From positions 62,001-126,000 of the forward strand of contig CAJURU010000004.1 of NCBI GenBank assembly GCA_910588845.1: a DNA stretch of 64,000 bases, in the 5' to 3' direction. Below are positions 33,325 through 42,873 of this stretch, piece after piece (within the stretch, counting starts at the first letter, position 1; each line of letters starts with the position of its first letter). Source of the stretch: an uncultured Lachnospiraceae bacterium. Its GTDB lineage: Bacteria; Bacillota; Clostridia; Lachnospirales; Lachnospiraceae. The translations under genes and the position numbers were made by a program. The notes under the pieces were generated by a model that was not told where the DNA came from, made no database searches, and was given only the letters and a program-made list of their open reading frames with translations.

Positions 33325-34655
33325 AGATATCAGGAACAACAGTTGTGATAACTACTTATAACCAGAAAGAAAGCCTTGTGCGCAGCCTGCAATGGTTAGC
33401 GCACGTTTCCGGGATTTCTGACATTGTAATCGTGGACAATGGTTCTACAGACGGGACGTCAGATTTACCAGAAATACGAGGAGGGGGGTATATTTACTTT
33501 GACGAGGGCTTCCAGAGTTATGGAAAAGCGTGGAACGCCGCTGTAGATAATTTTCCTATGAGTGAAACGATAGTGTTTATGGAACCGCAGTATATTTTAG
33601 GGAGAGCATGTATTACAAGGCTCATTGAGGTATTGCAGCGGGAGAAATGCGGCATTGCGGCGCCAATGGGCAATGGATTTGAGGGCTGTCAGGAAATAAA
33701 TATTGACACCGTGGATACCTTGAACCGTCTGGAAGAGGCGGCGACAGGAACGTTTTTACACAGTCTGGACATTGCGCACGGCGTTTGGGCAATTTCTAGG
33801 GAGGCATTAGAAGAAAACGGCAGATTTGAGGAATCGTTGTTTGATCCTCAAAATGTATTTATGGATTATAAATTGCGGCTGATACAGAAAGGGTATCAGT
33901 TTATGGTCTGTAGCAACGCCTTGGTTTATAATATGTTTTGCGAATGTGCCGATACATATGCTTCTGTTATTTCGCAGAGAGACGACAGGGAAACGCTGAA
34001 GAATAAATGGCACATGAATTATTTTAATCTGTTGCCCAACAGGAACCTTGCGAACTTGATTGAGGAGGAGCGGGAAGCACCTATACGTGTGCTGGAGATT
34101 GGCTGCGATTTAGGGGCAACCTTGCTGGAAATCAGAAACAAATATCCGAACAGTCAATTGTATGGATTGGAAATTAACGAGTCTGCGGCAGATATTGCCG
34201 TACATCTTGCACAAGTGCAGGTGGGGAATATCGAAGACAAAGAGATTCCTTTTACGGGTACGTTTGATTACATTCTCTTTGGGGACGTGTTGGAGCATCT
34301 GCGCGACCCGCAGGGAGCCCTTCGATATTGCAAGGAAAAATTGAGTGAGCATGGGGCTATCGTTGCATGTGTTCCGAACTTGATGCATATTTCTGTGATG
34401 CGCCAGCTCATAAACGGTAGGTTTCAATATGAAGACACTGGCCTGCTGGATAGAAGCCATATACATTTTTTTACATATTACCAGATGATCCTCATGTTTC
34501 AGGAGGAGGGCTATATGGTGGAAGACGTTAGGAATATCCTTCCTCCGTTGGCGCCGCAGGATCGGGAATTAGCAGAAAAATTGTTGGAACTCTCTGGGAA
34601 TACGGATATGCATATGTACCAGTCGTTCCAATATCTAATAAGAGCAAGAAAGTGA
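33321..34655 (+). CDS. GT2-methyltransferase fusion
   Basis: 444 residues. Residues 1-230 are GT2-like (TTVVITTYNQKESLV, VDNGSTDGTSD), though the usual DXD region is weak (MEPQYIL). A linker with NKWHMNYF leads to a SAM methyltransferase (VLEIGCDLGATLLEI, FDYILFGDVLEHLRDP, MHISVMRQLINGRF). This is the intact version of the arrangement that is split across two frames at 11378-13611. Probably adds and methylates a sugar in one polypeptide. Confidence 0.85.
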   Translation: MKISGTTVVITTYNQKESLVRSLQWLAHVSGISDIVIVDNGSTDGTSDLPEIRGGGYIYFDEGFQSYGKAWNAAVDNFPMSETIVFMEPQYILGRACITRLIEVLQREKCGIAAPMGNGFEGCQEINIDTVDTLNRLEEAATGTFLHSLDIAHGVWAISREALEENGRFEESLFDPQNVFMDYKLRLIQKGYQFMVCSNALVYNMFCECADTYASVISQRDDRETLKNKWHMNYFNLLPNRNLANLIEEEREAPIRVLEIGCDLGATLLEIRNKYPNSQLYGLEINESAADIAVHLAQVQVGNIEDKEIPFTGTFDYILFGDVLEHLRDPQGALRYCKEKLSEHGAIVACVPNLMHISVMRQLINGRFQYEDTGLLDRSHIHFFTYYQMILMFQEEGYMVEDVRNILPPLAPQDRELAEKLLELSGNTDMHMYQSFQYLIRARK

Positions 34656-34666
34656 GTGACAAGAAC

Positions 34667-35662
34667 ATGCTAAATGATAAGACGATTTTAATTACGGGTG
34701 GCACAGGCTCATTTGGAAAAAAATTCTTAGAAAAAATTTTTGCCGAGTACGAGCCGAAAAAAGTAATCATTTATTCCCGTGATGAATACAAGCAGAGCGT
34801 AATGAAATTGGAATACGCGGATAAGGTTGACATGAGCAGGGTGCGTTTCTTTATCGGGGACGTGCGGGATAAAGAGCGGATGAAGCGGGCGTTTGTGGGC
34901 GTGGATTATGTCATTCATGCGGCAGCCATGAAACAGGTGCCTACTTGTGAGTATAATCCGATGGAGGCAATTAAGACCAACATACATGGGGCGCAGAATG
35001 TGATAGACGCAGCCTTAGACTGCGGGGTGGAGAAGGTAGTGGCCCTGTCTACGGACAAAGCCGTCAACCCCATTAATTTATACGGCGGCACCAAGCTTGT
35101 TTCCGATAAACTGTTCATAGCGGCGAACGCTTATATCGGCAACAATTACAACACCGTATTTTCTGTGGTACGGTATGGGAATGTCGCCGGCAGCAGGGGT
35201 TCCGTTATACCGATCTGGAAAAAAGTAATAGAAGACGGCGGCGATACGCTGGGCGTGACGGACATGCGTATGACGCGGTTTTGGATTACGCTGGATGAGG
35301 GCGTTGAATTGGTGTTCAAGGCGCTCAGGGAGTCAAAAGGCGGAGAGACTTATATTTCTAAAATCCCCTCTTTTCATATTGGCGATTTGGCACAGGCGAT
35401 GCTTCCCGGATGTAAGATTGACGAGTTTGGTATCCGCGAGGGCGAGAAACTGCATGAAGTGATGGTGACAAAGGATGATTCCTTTATGACCTATGAGTAT
35501 GAAAATCATTATATCATATATCCGCATTTCGAGTGGTGGAATCCGGAGCGGAATTATACTCGAGGGGGAGTAAAGGTTTCGGAGGGCTTTGAGTATAATT
35601 CAGGGAATAATACGCAGTGGCTAGCTGTCGAGGAGCTGCGGGAAGCGTTAAAACATATGTAA
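34667..35662 (+). CDS. pseB: UDP-GlcNAc 4,6-dehydratase (inverting)
   Basis: 331 residues from ATG 34667, giving the family-typical opening MLNDKTILITGGTGSFGKKF; a GTG at 34652 is possible but adds five residues. Signature parts include YSRDEYKQS, HAAAMKQVPTCEYNP, STDKAVNPINLYGGTKL (YxxxK) and VRYGNVAGSRGSV. It makes the 4-keto-6-deoxy-L-arabino UDP-sugar, the first step to pseudaminic acid. First gene of the Pse run. Confidence 0.92.
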   Translation: MLNDKTILITGGTGSFGKKFLEKIFAEYEPKKVIIYSRDEYKQSVMKLEYADKVDMSRVRFFIGDVRDKERMKRAFVGVDYVIHAAAMKQVPTCEYNPMEAIKTNIHGAQNVIDAALDCGVEKVVALSTDKAVNPINLYGGTKLVSDKLFIAANAYIGNNYNTVFSVVRYGNVAGSRGSVIPIWKKVIEDGGDTLGVTDMRMTRFWITLDEGVELVFKALRESKGGETYISKIPSFHIGDLAQAMLPGCKIDEFGIREGEKLHEVMVTKDDSFMTYEYENHYIIYPHFEWWNPERNYTRGGVKVSEGFEYNSGNNTQWLAVEELREALKHM

Positions 35663-35720
35663 CTGTATCGGAAAATGTGAAGTCTAAATAGTTATAAAAA
35701 CTTAACGGAGGGATCGTTTT

Positions 35721-37811
35721 ATGGATAACGCAAACCGCGGGCTGCTGGCTGTATTGATTGCCCATAATGAGCTTGCATATGTGAAATTAAATGTAGAAAT
35801 TCTTGCGCAGGAGTTGAAAACGACCGGCGGTGAGATTGTCGTTGTGGATAACTGTTCGGATGATGGGCTGCGCGAGTGGTTGGAAGGACAGAATCTGGCA
35901 TCTTATATGATTGCAGACGAGGGGCTTGAGGGTTATGGGAAGATTCTTGGCATTGTAAATGAGCAGTTTGCAGACGGCAGGGATTTACTGCTTGTGCGCG
36001 CCAATTATTTTCTGACGCCGGGAAGCGTCGCCTGTATGCAGGCTGCGCTACATGACAGTGAAGATATTGCTGCTGTGGGTCCAGTGGGAAATACCCTTCC
36101 CGGAGAGCAGAAATGTTTTTCCGGGAATACTTACGAGGAGGCAGCGTTGTTTGCAGATGGGCAGCCAGCTGGAGCCGCACGCACTGCGTATCTCGACATG
36201 GACGTTATGATGTTAAAGGGCAGCGCCAGGGGAAGCCTGGATGTGGAGGCGCAGATTCCGCAGGCGGCGATGCGGGGATATATGAGGCGTGTGCTGGCAC
36301 AGGGGCTCCGTTTTGCCGTTGTTAAGAAAGCCGTATGTTTTGCTGTTGGCAATACGAAAGACGAGCCTTATCGTGCATTTGACCCTGACGTATACCGCAG
36401 GGAAAAGCTGCACCATCTCTTGTACAGCTTTGGGGATGTTGAGTGTCAGGGGGTATATATTTATAAATACCTCGAAGCAAGCATTCTCATATATCTCAAT
36501 GAGCGGGAGAATGAGCGGAAGAACAATGTATTTTCCGAACCCTGGCCTGCCGATATCGTGTTTTTGTCTACCGAGGAGGAGGCAGATAAGACCAGGGAAG
36601 TACTGGAAAATCTTCCCCAGAGAGATATCTTATTTGTGACGCTGCCTCTGCGCAGGCCTTATGAGGGGAAGTATGTCCATACCGCTATAGAGACGTTTAT
36701 ATCTAGTCTGGATGAAGAGAAATATGTGGATTTGGAATGGTATACGGCTGCAAATGAAGAGTTTTGGAACATGGCGCCAACCCAAAATATGTATCCGCTT
36801 GTAAAATCTACTGTTCCCAGGATATACGGTGTTCCTGATACGAACATGGAAGAGATTGTAAATTGTGTCTGTGAACAGTTTATCTCCCCATTGGAGCAGC
36901 TATTGGATGTTAGTTTTGAACAGGAATTTGTACGCGGGCTCTGTTTGAAAGCGTCTTATGTTCTCAAAGAGCGGTATAGTTATATGGAGTTTTACCGGGA
37001 AGCCATTGCGCGTGTGAAGCCCAAAGTTATTATTTATTCCCATGGGCAGGACATGTCTCTTACTTATCTGCGTGATTTGACGCTGGAGCTGGGGATCCCC
37101 ACGTTAGAGATCGCGCATGGGGTTGGCAGGGTCAATACTTACCATAAGCAGCTAGCGTATGCAGATTATCATCTTGTATACAGTGATATTGTAGCTGCCA
37201 AGAGTTTAGAGCAGGGCAACGACAGGGTGATAGGAATTGGCAAACCGGGCGTGTATGAGTCTGTAAAACAGCCGGAGAGCCCATATCCTTTGACGGTTAT
37301 TTCTTTTATTTCCAGTACGGAGAAAGAGATATTCCCTTATGCCAGAAATCTTGCCGCCCGGTTGGATAAGCAGAGGTATCTGGTAATTTACAAAGCGCAT
37401 ACGGCGGAAATAAATGATGATAAATTACCACAGATAGCTGAAGAATTGGGAAATATGCAGATTGTGGGCGGAGAGCTCGACATCAGGGAAATTGCGGCGC
37501 TGTCCGATATTGTAGTGGGTATACGCAGCTCGGCAATCTTTGACGTCCTGCCATTTCCGATGCTCAAAGTAATCGCAGTCAGAGATATGATAGAAAATGT
37601 CAGCGAGGCGCGAGCCAATGAAATTATTGAAGCGGTGGCGGCGACCGGGGAAATTGTCATGGCAGAGGATGAAGAGCAGCTCTATGAGGAAGTCGTCAGT
37701 TACAAGCGCGGTATGCGTTTCCGCCAGGATATCAATACGTTCTGGCCGAGCGACGCCAGGGAGAGATTTCGCGCTTTGGTAGACAGATATCTGGAGGAAG
37801 GTATTCGTTAA
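35721..37811 (+). CDS. Two-domain protein: GT2-like N-terminus and GT-B-like C-terminus, candidate nonulosonyltransferase
   Basis: 696 residues. The N-terminal ~230 residues are a GT2-like fold (AVLIAHNELAYVKLN, VVDNCSDDGLREWL), with an altered metal site. The C-terminal ~350 residues look GT-B-like: VIIYSHGQDMSLTYL, LGIPTLEIAHGVGRVNTYH, GIGKPGVYE, and an end region resembling poly-sialyl/capsule transferases (IREIAALSDIVVGIRSSAIFD). Its place inside the Pse operon between pseB and pseF makes it the best candidate to use CMP-pseudaminate, but no motif proves donor choice. 58 bases separate it from pseB. Confidence 0.65.
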   Translation: MDNANRGLLAVLIAHNELAYVKLNVEILAQELKTTGGEIVVVDNCSDDGLREWLEGQNLASYMIADEGLEGYGKILGIVNEQFADGRDLLLVRANYFLTPGSVACMQAALHDSEDIAAVGPVGNTLPGEQKCFSGNTYEEAALFADGQPAGAARTAYLDMDVMMLKGSARGSLDVEAQIPQAAMRGYMRRVLAQGLRFAVVKKAVCFAVGNTKDEPYRAFDPDVYRREKLHHLLYSFGDVECQGVYIYKYLEASILIYLNERENERKNNVFSEPWPADIVFLSTEEEADKTREVLENLPQRDILFVTLPLRRPYEGKYVHTAIETFISSLDEEKYVDLEWYTAANEEFWNMAPTQNMYPLVKSTVPRIYGVPDTNMEEIVNCVCEQFISPLEQLLDVSFEQEFVRGLCLKASYVLKERYSYMEFYREAIARVKPKVIIYSHGQDMSLTYLRDLTLELGIPTLEIAHGVGRVNTYHKQLAYADYHLVYSDIVAAKSLEQGNDRVIGIGKPGVYESVKQPESPYPLTVISFISSTEKEIFPYARNLAARLDKQRYLVIYKAHTAEINDDKLPQIAEELGNMQIVGGELDIREIAALSDIVVGIRSSAIFDVLPFPMLKVIAVRDMIENVSEARANEIIEAVAATGEIVMAEDEEQLYEEVVSYKRGMRFRQDINTFWPSDARERFRALVDRYLEEGIR

Positions 37812-37867
37812 ATTATGAAGCCAAATGGTTGGTGAGGCGGCGGTTACTTATACTAGGAGGAATTGTC

Positions 37868-38569
37868 ATGGCAGAGAAAAGTCTTGCCGTAATTACTGCG
37901 CGGGGAGGAAGCAAACGCGTTCCGCGCAAAAATATTAAGGAGTTTTGCGGGCAGCCGATTATTGCATATTCCATCCGGGCGGCGTTGGACAGCGGCATTT
38001 TTGACGAAGTGATGGTATCGACAGATGATGAGGAGAGTGCAAAGATTGCCAGGGAACTTGGCGCACAGGTGCCCTTTTTGCGGTCGCCGGAGAATTCCGG
38101 GGATATGGCGATGACCCATGAGGTTGTGCTTGAGGTCTTGCGCGGGTATCAGCAGTTAGGCAGGGAATTTGAGATTGTCTGCTGCATTTATCCGACCGCT
38201 CCCTTTCTTACGGCGGAGCGGCTCAAAGAGAGTATGGAAAAGTTACGGCAGGAGAAGGCGGACGGCGTCATGCCGGTTGTTCGTTTTTCATTTCCTCCAC
38301 AGCGGTGCTTTGTGATTGCGGATGGACTGGTAGCATATAAATGGCCGGAGAACCGCCTCAAACGTTCTCAGGACTTGGAGCCGTATTACCATGATTGCGG
38401 GCAGTTTTATCTGTTGCGTGTGGAACCTTTCCTCCGCGAGCAGAGTATGGTGCTGGCGAATACGGCGCCTGTCATTATGGATGAGAAGGAAGTGCAGGAT
38501 ATTGACACGCCCGAAGACTGGGAGATGGCGGAAATGAAATTCAGGCTGCTGCGAAAAGGTAAGGATTGA
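37868..38569 (+). CDS. pseF: CMP-pseudaminic acid synthetase (cytidylyltransferase)
   Basis: 233 residues from ATG 37868, directly after AGGAGGAATTGTC; the upstream GTG is rejected. Opens AVITARGGSKRVPRKNIKEF, then STDDEESAKIA, YPTAPFLTAERL and YYHDCGQFYL, all matching PseF/NeuA-type enzymes. It activates the nonulosonate with CTP. The tight PseI gene follows. Confidence 0.9.
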   Translation: MAEKSLAVITARGGSKRVPRKNIKEFCGQPIIAYSIRAALDSGIFDEVMVSTDDEESAKIARELGAQVPFLRSPENSGDMAMTHEVVLEVLRGYQQLGREFEIVCCIYPTAPFLTAERLKESMEKLRQEKADGVMPVVRFSFPPQRCFVIADGLVAYKWPENRLKRSQDLEPYYHDCGQFYLLRVEPFLREQSMVLANTAPVIMDEKEVQDIDTPEDWEMAEMKFRLLRKGKD

Positions 38570-38617
38570 TTGGAATCGTATGCGAGATTAACACGAAAAT
38601 GGCAGGGAGGATGTCAA

Positions 38618-39676
38618 ATGGACAAAATCAAAGTTGGAAACAGGGAAATCGGGGCGGGGCGTCCCGCATATGTGATCGCGGAAATGTCGGCAAATCATGC
38701 CGGGAGCCTTGCGCGCGCCAAAGAGATTATCTATGCGGCGAAGGAAGCGGGCGCGGACTGTATAAAGCTTCAGACTTATACGCCGGACACTCTGACAATT
38801 GATTGCGACAATCAATACTTTCAGATTTCTGACGGTACCTGGGGCGGCGAGAACTTGTACCATTTATATGGCAAGGCATATACGCCCTGGGAATGGCAGG
38901 GAGAACTCAAGGAAGAGGCAGAGCGTGCGGGCATTGATTTTCTGTCCACGCCTTTTGACAGGACGTCGGTAGATTTCCTGGAAAGCCTGGGCGTTGATTT
39001 TTATAAGATTGCTTCCTTTGAGCTTGTGGATCTGCCGCTGATTTCCTACGTTGCTTCCAAGGGCAAGCCTATCATTATGTCGACCGGTATGGGCTCGCTC
39101 GGGGAAATAGAGGATGCAGTGAAAGCGGTGCGGGACGCGGGCAATGAGCAGCTTGTACTGCTTCGGTGTGCCAGCGCATATCCGGCGATTACCGATGATA
39201 TGAATTTAAAGACCATGCAGAATATGGCGGATGTGTTTGACGTTCCGGTGGGGCTCTCCGACCATTCCCTGGGTTCTGTCGGCGCGATCACGGCGGTTGC
39301 GCTGGGAGCGTCTGTCATTGAGAAACATTTTTGTCTGGACCGCGCGATTGAGAATCCCGACGCTTCTTTTTCCATGAATCCCCAGGAGTTTTCCCAGATG
39401 GTAAAGGACATCCGGCAGGCGGAGCGGGCGATTGGGCGTGTGAGATATGGCGTTACGAAGCAGGAAAAATCCAATATTGTTTTTCGGCGGTCTATTTTCT
39501 GTGTGCAAGACGTTAAGAAAGGCGAGAAGCTCACCGAAGAAAATATCAGGATTATCCGTCCTGGGTATGGTATGGCGCCCAAATATTATGAGCAGGTATT
39601 GGGACAAGCGGCGTTAGAGGATATTGCGCGGGGCACGCCTCTTAAATTTGGCATGATGGGGGAGGCGGTGCGATAA
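38618..39676 (+). CDS. pseI: Pseudaminic acid synthase
   Basis: 352 residues from ATG 38618 (SD GGGAGG). NeuB-family TIM barrel: YVIAEMSANHAGSLARA, DCIKLQTYTPDTLT, STPFDRTSVDFLE, GLSDHSLGSVGAI, EKHFCLDRA. The C-terminal SAF/antifreeze-like domain (RRSIFCVQDVKKGEKL) is complete. Condenses the 6-deoxy-AltdiNAc-type sugar with phosphoenolpyruvate. The TYTPDT variant is typical of PseI rather than sialic acid synthases. Confidence 0.92.
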   Translation: MDKIKVGNREIGAGRPAYVIAEMSANHAGSLARAKEIIYAAKEAGADCIKLQTYTPDTLTIDCDNQYFQISDGTWGGENLYHLYGKAYTPWEWQGELKEEAERAGIDFLSTPFDRTSVDFLESLGVDFYKIASFELVDLPLISYVASKGKPIIMSTGMGSLGEIEDAVKAVRDAGNEQLVLLRCASAYPAITDDMNLKTMQNMADVFDVPVGLSDHSLGSVGAITAVALGASVIEKHFCLDRAIENPDASFSMNPQEFSQMVKDIRQAERAIGRVRYGVTKQEKSNIVFRRSIFCVQDVKKGEKLTEENIRIIRPGYGMAPKYYEQVLGQAALEDIARGTPLKFGMMGEAVR

Positions 39677-40287
39677 TGGCAAAGAACATCCTTTATCTGA
39701 CAAATAACAGCAATACCGCAGGGTTGTTTGAATGGCTGAAAGAGAGATATCCCACGGAGCTTTGCCATGATGCGCTGCGTCTGCCGCAGCTTGAGCAGTT
39801 AAAACCGGATATTATTATCAGCTATAATTATAAATATATCATCGGGCAGGAGCTTATTTCATATATGGACGGGCGGATAATTAATCTTCATATTTCCTTG
39901 CTGCCCTGGAACCGGGGAGCTAACCCGAACTTCTGGAGTTTTGTGGACGATACGCCCAAAGGCGTTACCATCCATCAAATCAATGCGGGACTGGACAAAG
40001 GGAAAATTCTCTGTCAGAAGGAATGCTTTTTTGACGCGGAGAAAGAGACGTTTCTATCTACTTATGACAAGTTAAATGAAACGATTGTCGCTCTATTTAA
40101 AGAAAATTGCCAGGACATTATGGGCGGACGGATTGTACCCAGGGAGCAGCCGTCAGGAGGGAGTTACCACTCTGTGAAGGATTTTCAGGAGGTCGAATCA
40201 CAGCTTGATTTTGCCTGGTCTGATAATATCGCCTTGGTGCAGTCGAAATATAAAACTTTTAAGGAAGCGCAAATGAAAAGAGAGTAA
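39676..40287 (+). CDS. Formyltransferase (methionyl-tRNA formyltransferase fold) of the Pse operon
   Basis: 203 residues, ATG overlapping the pseI stop. The catalytic block of 10-formyl-THF enzymes is present: INLHISLLPWNRGANP (Asn and His), with the catalytic Asp in NAGLDKGKI. Lacks the C-terminal tRNA-binding domain. It stands where pseH (N-acetyltransferase) would be expected; pseH is not found in the window. Formylation of the 4-amino group of the UDP-sugar would yield 7-N-formyl pseudaminic acid, a form known from Pseudomonas O-antigens. That product is inference. Confidence 0.82.
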   Translation: MAKNILYLTNNSNTAGLFEWLKERYPTELCHDALRLPQLEQLKPDIIISYNYKYIIGQELISYMDGRIINLHISLLPWNRGANPNFWSFVDDTPKGVTIHQINAGLDKGKILCQKECFFDAEKETFLSTYDKLNETIVALFKENCQDIMGGRIVPREQPSGGSYHSVKDFQEVESQLDFAWSDNIALVQSKYKTFKEAQMKRE

Positions 40288-40289
40288 GT

Positions 40290-41294
40290 ATGTTGTATAT
40301 TAGAGTTGATATGAATAACCGCATTGCCACCGGACATGTAATGCGCTGCCTGTCTGTGGCTGACGCGGCAAAGACACTGGGGGAAGAAGTAACGTTTCTC
40401 CTGGCCGATAACCAGGCGGCAGGACTTGTCAGGAAGCGGGGGCACCGCGCCCATGTGCTGCATACGCCCTGGGACGATATGGCGGCGGAACTTCCTGAAT
40501 TGAGGGATTTGATTTGGGATCATGGTATGAAAAGGATACTCATTGACAGTTATCAGGTGACGCCCGCGTATCTGGGGGAACTGAAAAAGTATACGGAAGT
40601 ATTTTACCTGGACGACTTGAACTCGTTCCATTATCCGGTGGACGGACTGATATGCTACGCCAATTATTGGCAGAGATTCCAGTACGGGGAACATTATACA
40701 GATACGAAGCTGTATCTGGGGACGCAGTACATACCGCTGGGAGATGCTTTTTCCCACTGTGGGCAAAAGGAGATTAAGCCCGGCGTGGAACATTTACTGC
40801 TGCTCTCAGGGGGCTCAGACCCTTACGATATCCTGGCCGGTATGCTTAGGCAGATTCACAGGGAGAGGTACAAAAGGATCAGTGTGATATGCGGCGTTTA
40901 TTATCCGAAATATAAGGAATTGTGCGAGCAATATCAGAAGGATGAAAATATCAGCATTTACCAGGGAGTTCCCGATATGGCGCGTTTTATGCAGGAGGCG
41001 GACCTTGCCGTCTCAGCGGGAGGCACGACGCTTTATGAGCTGTGCGCCGTGGGAACGCCGGCAATCTCCTATTCGTTTGCCGACAATCAGTTGGGTAATG
41101 TGGAGAAATTTGAGGAGGACGGTATGATTTCCTATGCCGGGGATTTGCGGCGCGATCCTGTGGCGGAACACGTCGCCGCATATCTTGATTATTTTGGGCA
41201 GAATCAAAAAGTGCGCCGGGAACGGTCGTTAAAGATGCAGGAATTGGTAGATGGAAAAGGAGCTTTGCGCATTGCAAAGGCTTTGATGGATTAG
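40290..41294 (+). CDS. pseG: UDP-2,4-diamido-2,4,6-trideoxyaltrose hydrolase
   Basis: 334 residues. The GT-B-like hydrolase signature is at the start: IRVDMNNRIATGHVMRCLSVADA; later LLLSGGSDPYDIL and DLAVSAGGTTLYELCAVGTPAI. It removes UDP to leave the free sugar for PseI. It may have to accept the N-formyl rather than the N-acetyl substrate in this organism. Spaced 2 bases from the formyltransferase. Confidence 0.9.
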   Translation: MLYIRVDMNNRIATGHVMRCLSVADAAKTLGEEVTFLLADNQAAGLVRKRGHRAHVLHTPWDDMAAELPELRDLIWDHGMKRILIDSYQVTPAYLGELKKYTEVFYLDDLNSFHYPVDGLICYANYWQRFQYGEHYTDTKLYLGTQYIPLGDAFSHCGQKEIKPGVEHLLLLSGGSDPYDILAGMLRQIHRERYKRISVICGVYYPKYKELCEQYQKDENISIYQGVPDMARFMQEADLAVSAGGTTLYELCAVGTPAISYSFADNQLGNVEKFEEDGMISYAGDLRRDPVAEHVAAYLDYFGQNQKVRRERSLKMQELVDGKGALRIAKALMD

Positions 41295-41306
41295 CGGGGG
41301 ATTGTG

Positions 41307-42434
41307 ATGATACCATATGGAAGACAGATCATAGATGACGATGATATACAGGCAGTGGTGGATGTGTTGAAATCAGATTACCTCACCACCGGGCCTAAAA
41401 TTGCAGAATTTGAACAAAGTGTGTCAGATTATGTGGGAGCGAAGTATGCAGTGGCAGTATCGAACGGTACGGCGGCGCTGCATGCGGCTTGTTTTGCGGC
41501 GGGGATCGGCGAGGGGGACGAGGTCATTACCACGCCCATAACTTTTGCGGCGTCAGCCAATTGTGTGCTGTACTGCGGCGGCAAACCAGTGTTTGCCGAT
41601 ATTGACCCGCAGACATATAATATAGATGCAGAGGATATTAAGAGGAAGATAACCGCCAGAACGAAGGCGGTTATTCCGGTGCATTTGGCTGGACAGCCCT
41701 GCGATATGGACGCTATCCATAAGATTGCCGAGGAATACCATCTTATGGTAATAGAGGATGGCGCGCACGCCCTGGGTTCCGTCTATAAAGGAAAGAAAAT
41801 CGGCGCGCTTTCGGATATGACGACGTTCAGCTTCCATCCCGTAAAGCCGATTACCACCGGTGAGGGAGGAATGGTTGTCACCGACGACGAAGAATTGTAC
41901 CAAAGGCTCGTGCTTTTCCGCAGCCATGGGATAACCAGGGATGCGTCGCTGTTGACTGAGGACGGCGGGCCGTGGTTCTATCAACAGCTGGAACTCGGCT
42001 ATAATTACCGGATAACGGATATTCAATGCGCCTTAGGATGTTCACAGATGAAGAAATTGCAGCGGTTTATCGGGCGCAGGCGTGAACTGGCGGCGCGGTA
42101 TGATGAAGCGTTGAAGGATTGTCCGCATCTTTTACTGCCATATCAGCTTCCGCAGACGGAGAGCGGCTATCATCTCTACATTATTCAGGTGACAGACTGC
42201 GATAGGAGGCAGGTTTTTGAGGAATTGCGCGCAAAAGGCGTGGGAGTCAATGTGCATTATATCCCGGTGTATTATCATCCATATTATCGTGAACATGGCT
42301 ATGGGGACGTTTGCTGCCCCCATGCGGAGCAGCTCTATCAGCGGATGATGAGTATTCCGCTGCATGCGGGGATGACGGATGCGCAGCAGGATTATGTGAT
42401 TCAATGTATAAAGGAAATAGCAGGGAATTTATAA
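41307..42434 (+). CDS. pseC: UDP-4-amino-4,6-dideoxy-AltNAc transaminase
   Basis: 375 residues from ATG 41307. DegT/DnrJ/EryC1 fold of the PseC branch: MIPYGRQIIDDDDI, YLTTGPKIAEFE, VSNGTAALHAA, and the PLP lysine in SFHPVKPITTGEGG. It aminates the PseB product at C-4. Its position after pseG, at the end of the nonulosonate set, is unusual but the set is otherwise complete except for pseH. Confidence 0.92.
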   Translation: MIPYGRQIIDDDDIQAVVDVLKSDYLTTGPKIAEFEQSVSDYVGAKYAVAVSNGTAALHAACFAAGIGEGDEVITTPITFAASANCVLYCGGKPVFADIDPQTYNIDAEDIKRKITARTKAVIPVHLAGQPCDMDAIHKIAEEYHLMVIEDGAHALGSVYKGKKIGALSDMTTFSFHPVKPITTGEGGMVVTDDEELYQRLVLFRSHGITRDASLLTEDGGPWFYQQLELGYNYRITDIQCALGCSQMKKLQRFIGRRRELAARYDEALKDCPHLLLPYQLPQTESGYHLYIIQVTDCDRRQVFEELRAKGVGVNVHYIPVYYHPYYREHGYGDVCCPHAEQLYQRMMSIPLHAGMTDAQQDYVIQCIKEIAGNL

Positions 42435-42507
42435 AACAACCTAATGTAAAACAACTTTCCTTACGATATATATATCAGAGTATTTTACAGGAAAGGACGA
42501 AGATATC

Positions 42508-42873
42508 ATGGAAGATAATCGTAAAGAGCAAGTGGAGGCTTTGGAAGCGTTAAAGGATTATAATCCCAAGGTCTGTAAGGCATTGAAAGAGGTCATCCCT
42601 GAAGTGAAGGGAGATCGTAAGGAAGATACCCAGGAATATCTGGATTACATTTTTAAAGGCATTAACTGGGAACTCCAGGTGGTCAACGGTACAATGACGC
42701 TTCTGAATGAGAAAGAGGAGCAGGTATCGAAGGAAGAACTGAATGAGATTGTAGTTCAGATTAACGACGCCTATACGTCTAAGGATGACAGTAAGCTTGC
42801 ACAGATTATGGAAGAAAAATTGCTGCCGTTTGTGGAGAAGTTAGGTACATATATCGACAAAGCCCTGGCATAA
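42508..42873 (+). CDS. Small helical protein of unknown function at the end of the Pse operon
   Basis: 121 residues, acidic, no cysteine beyond one near residue 23, no signal peptide. Almost all residues fall in predicted amphipathic helices (VCKALKEVIPEV, EEYL-like segments, LAQIMEEKLLPFVEKLGTYI). Good SD (AGGAAAGGAC) 73 bases after pseC. I do not recognise the family. Size and helical nature recall flagellar chaperones such as FliS or FlgN, but there is no sequence evidence for that. Confidence 0.7.
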   Translation: MEDNRKEQVEALEALKDYNPKVCKALKEVIPEVKGDRKEDTQEYLDYIFKGINWELQVVNGTMTLLNEKEEQVSKEELNEIVVQINDAYTSKDDSKLAQIMEEKLLPFVEKLGTYIDKALA

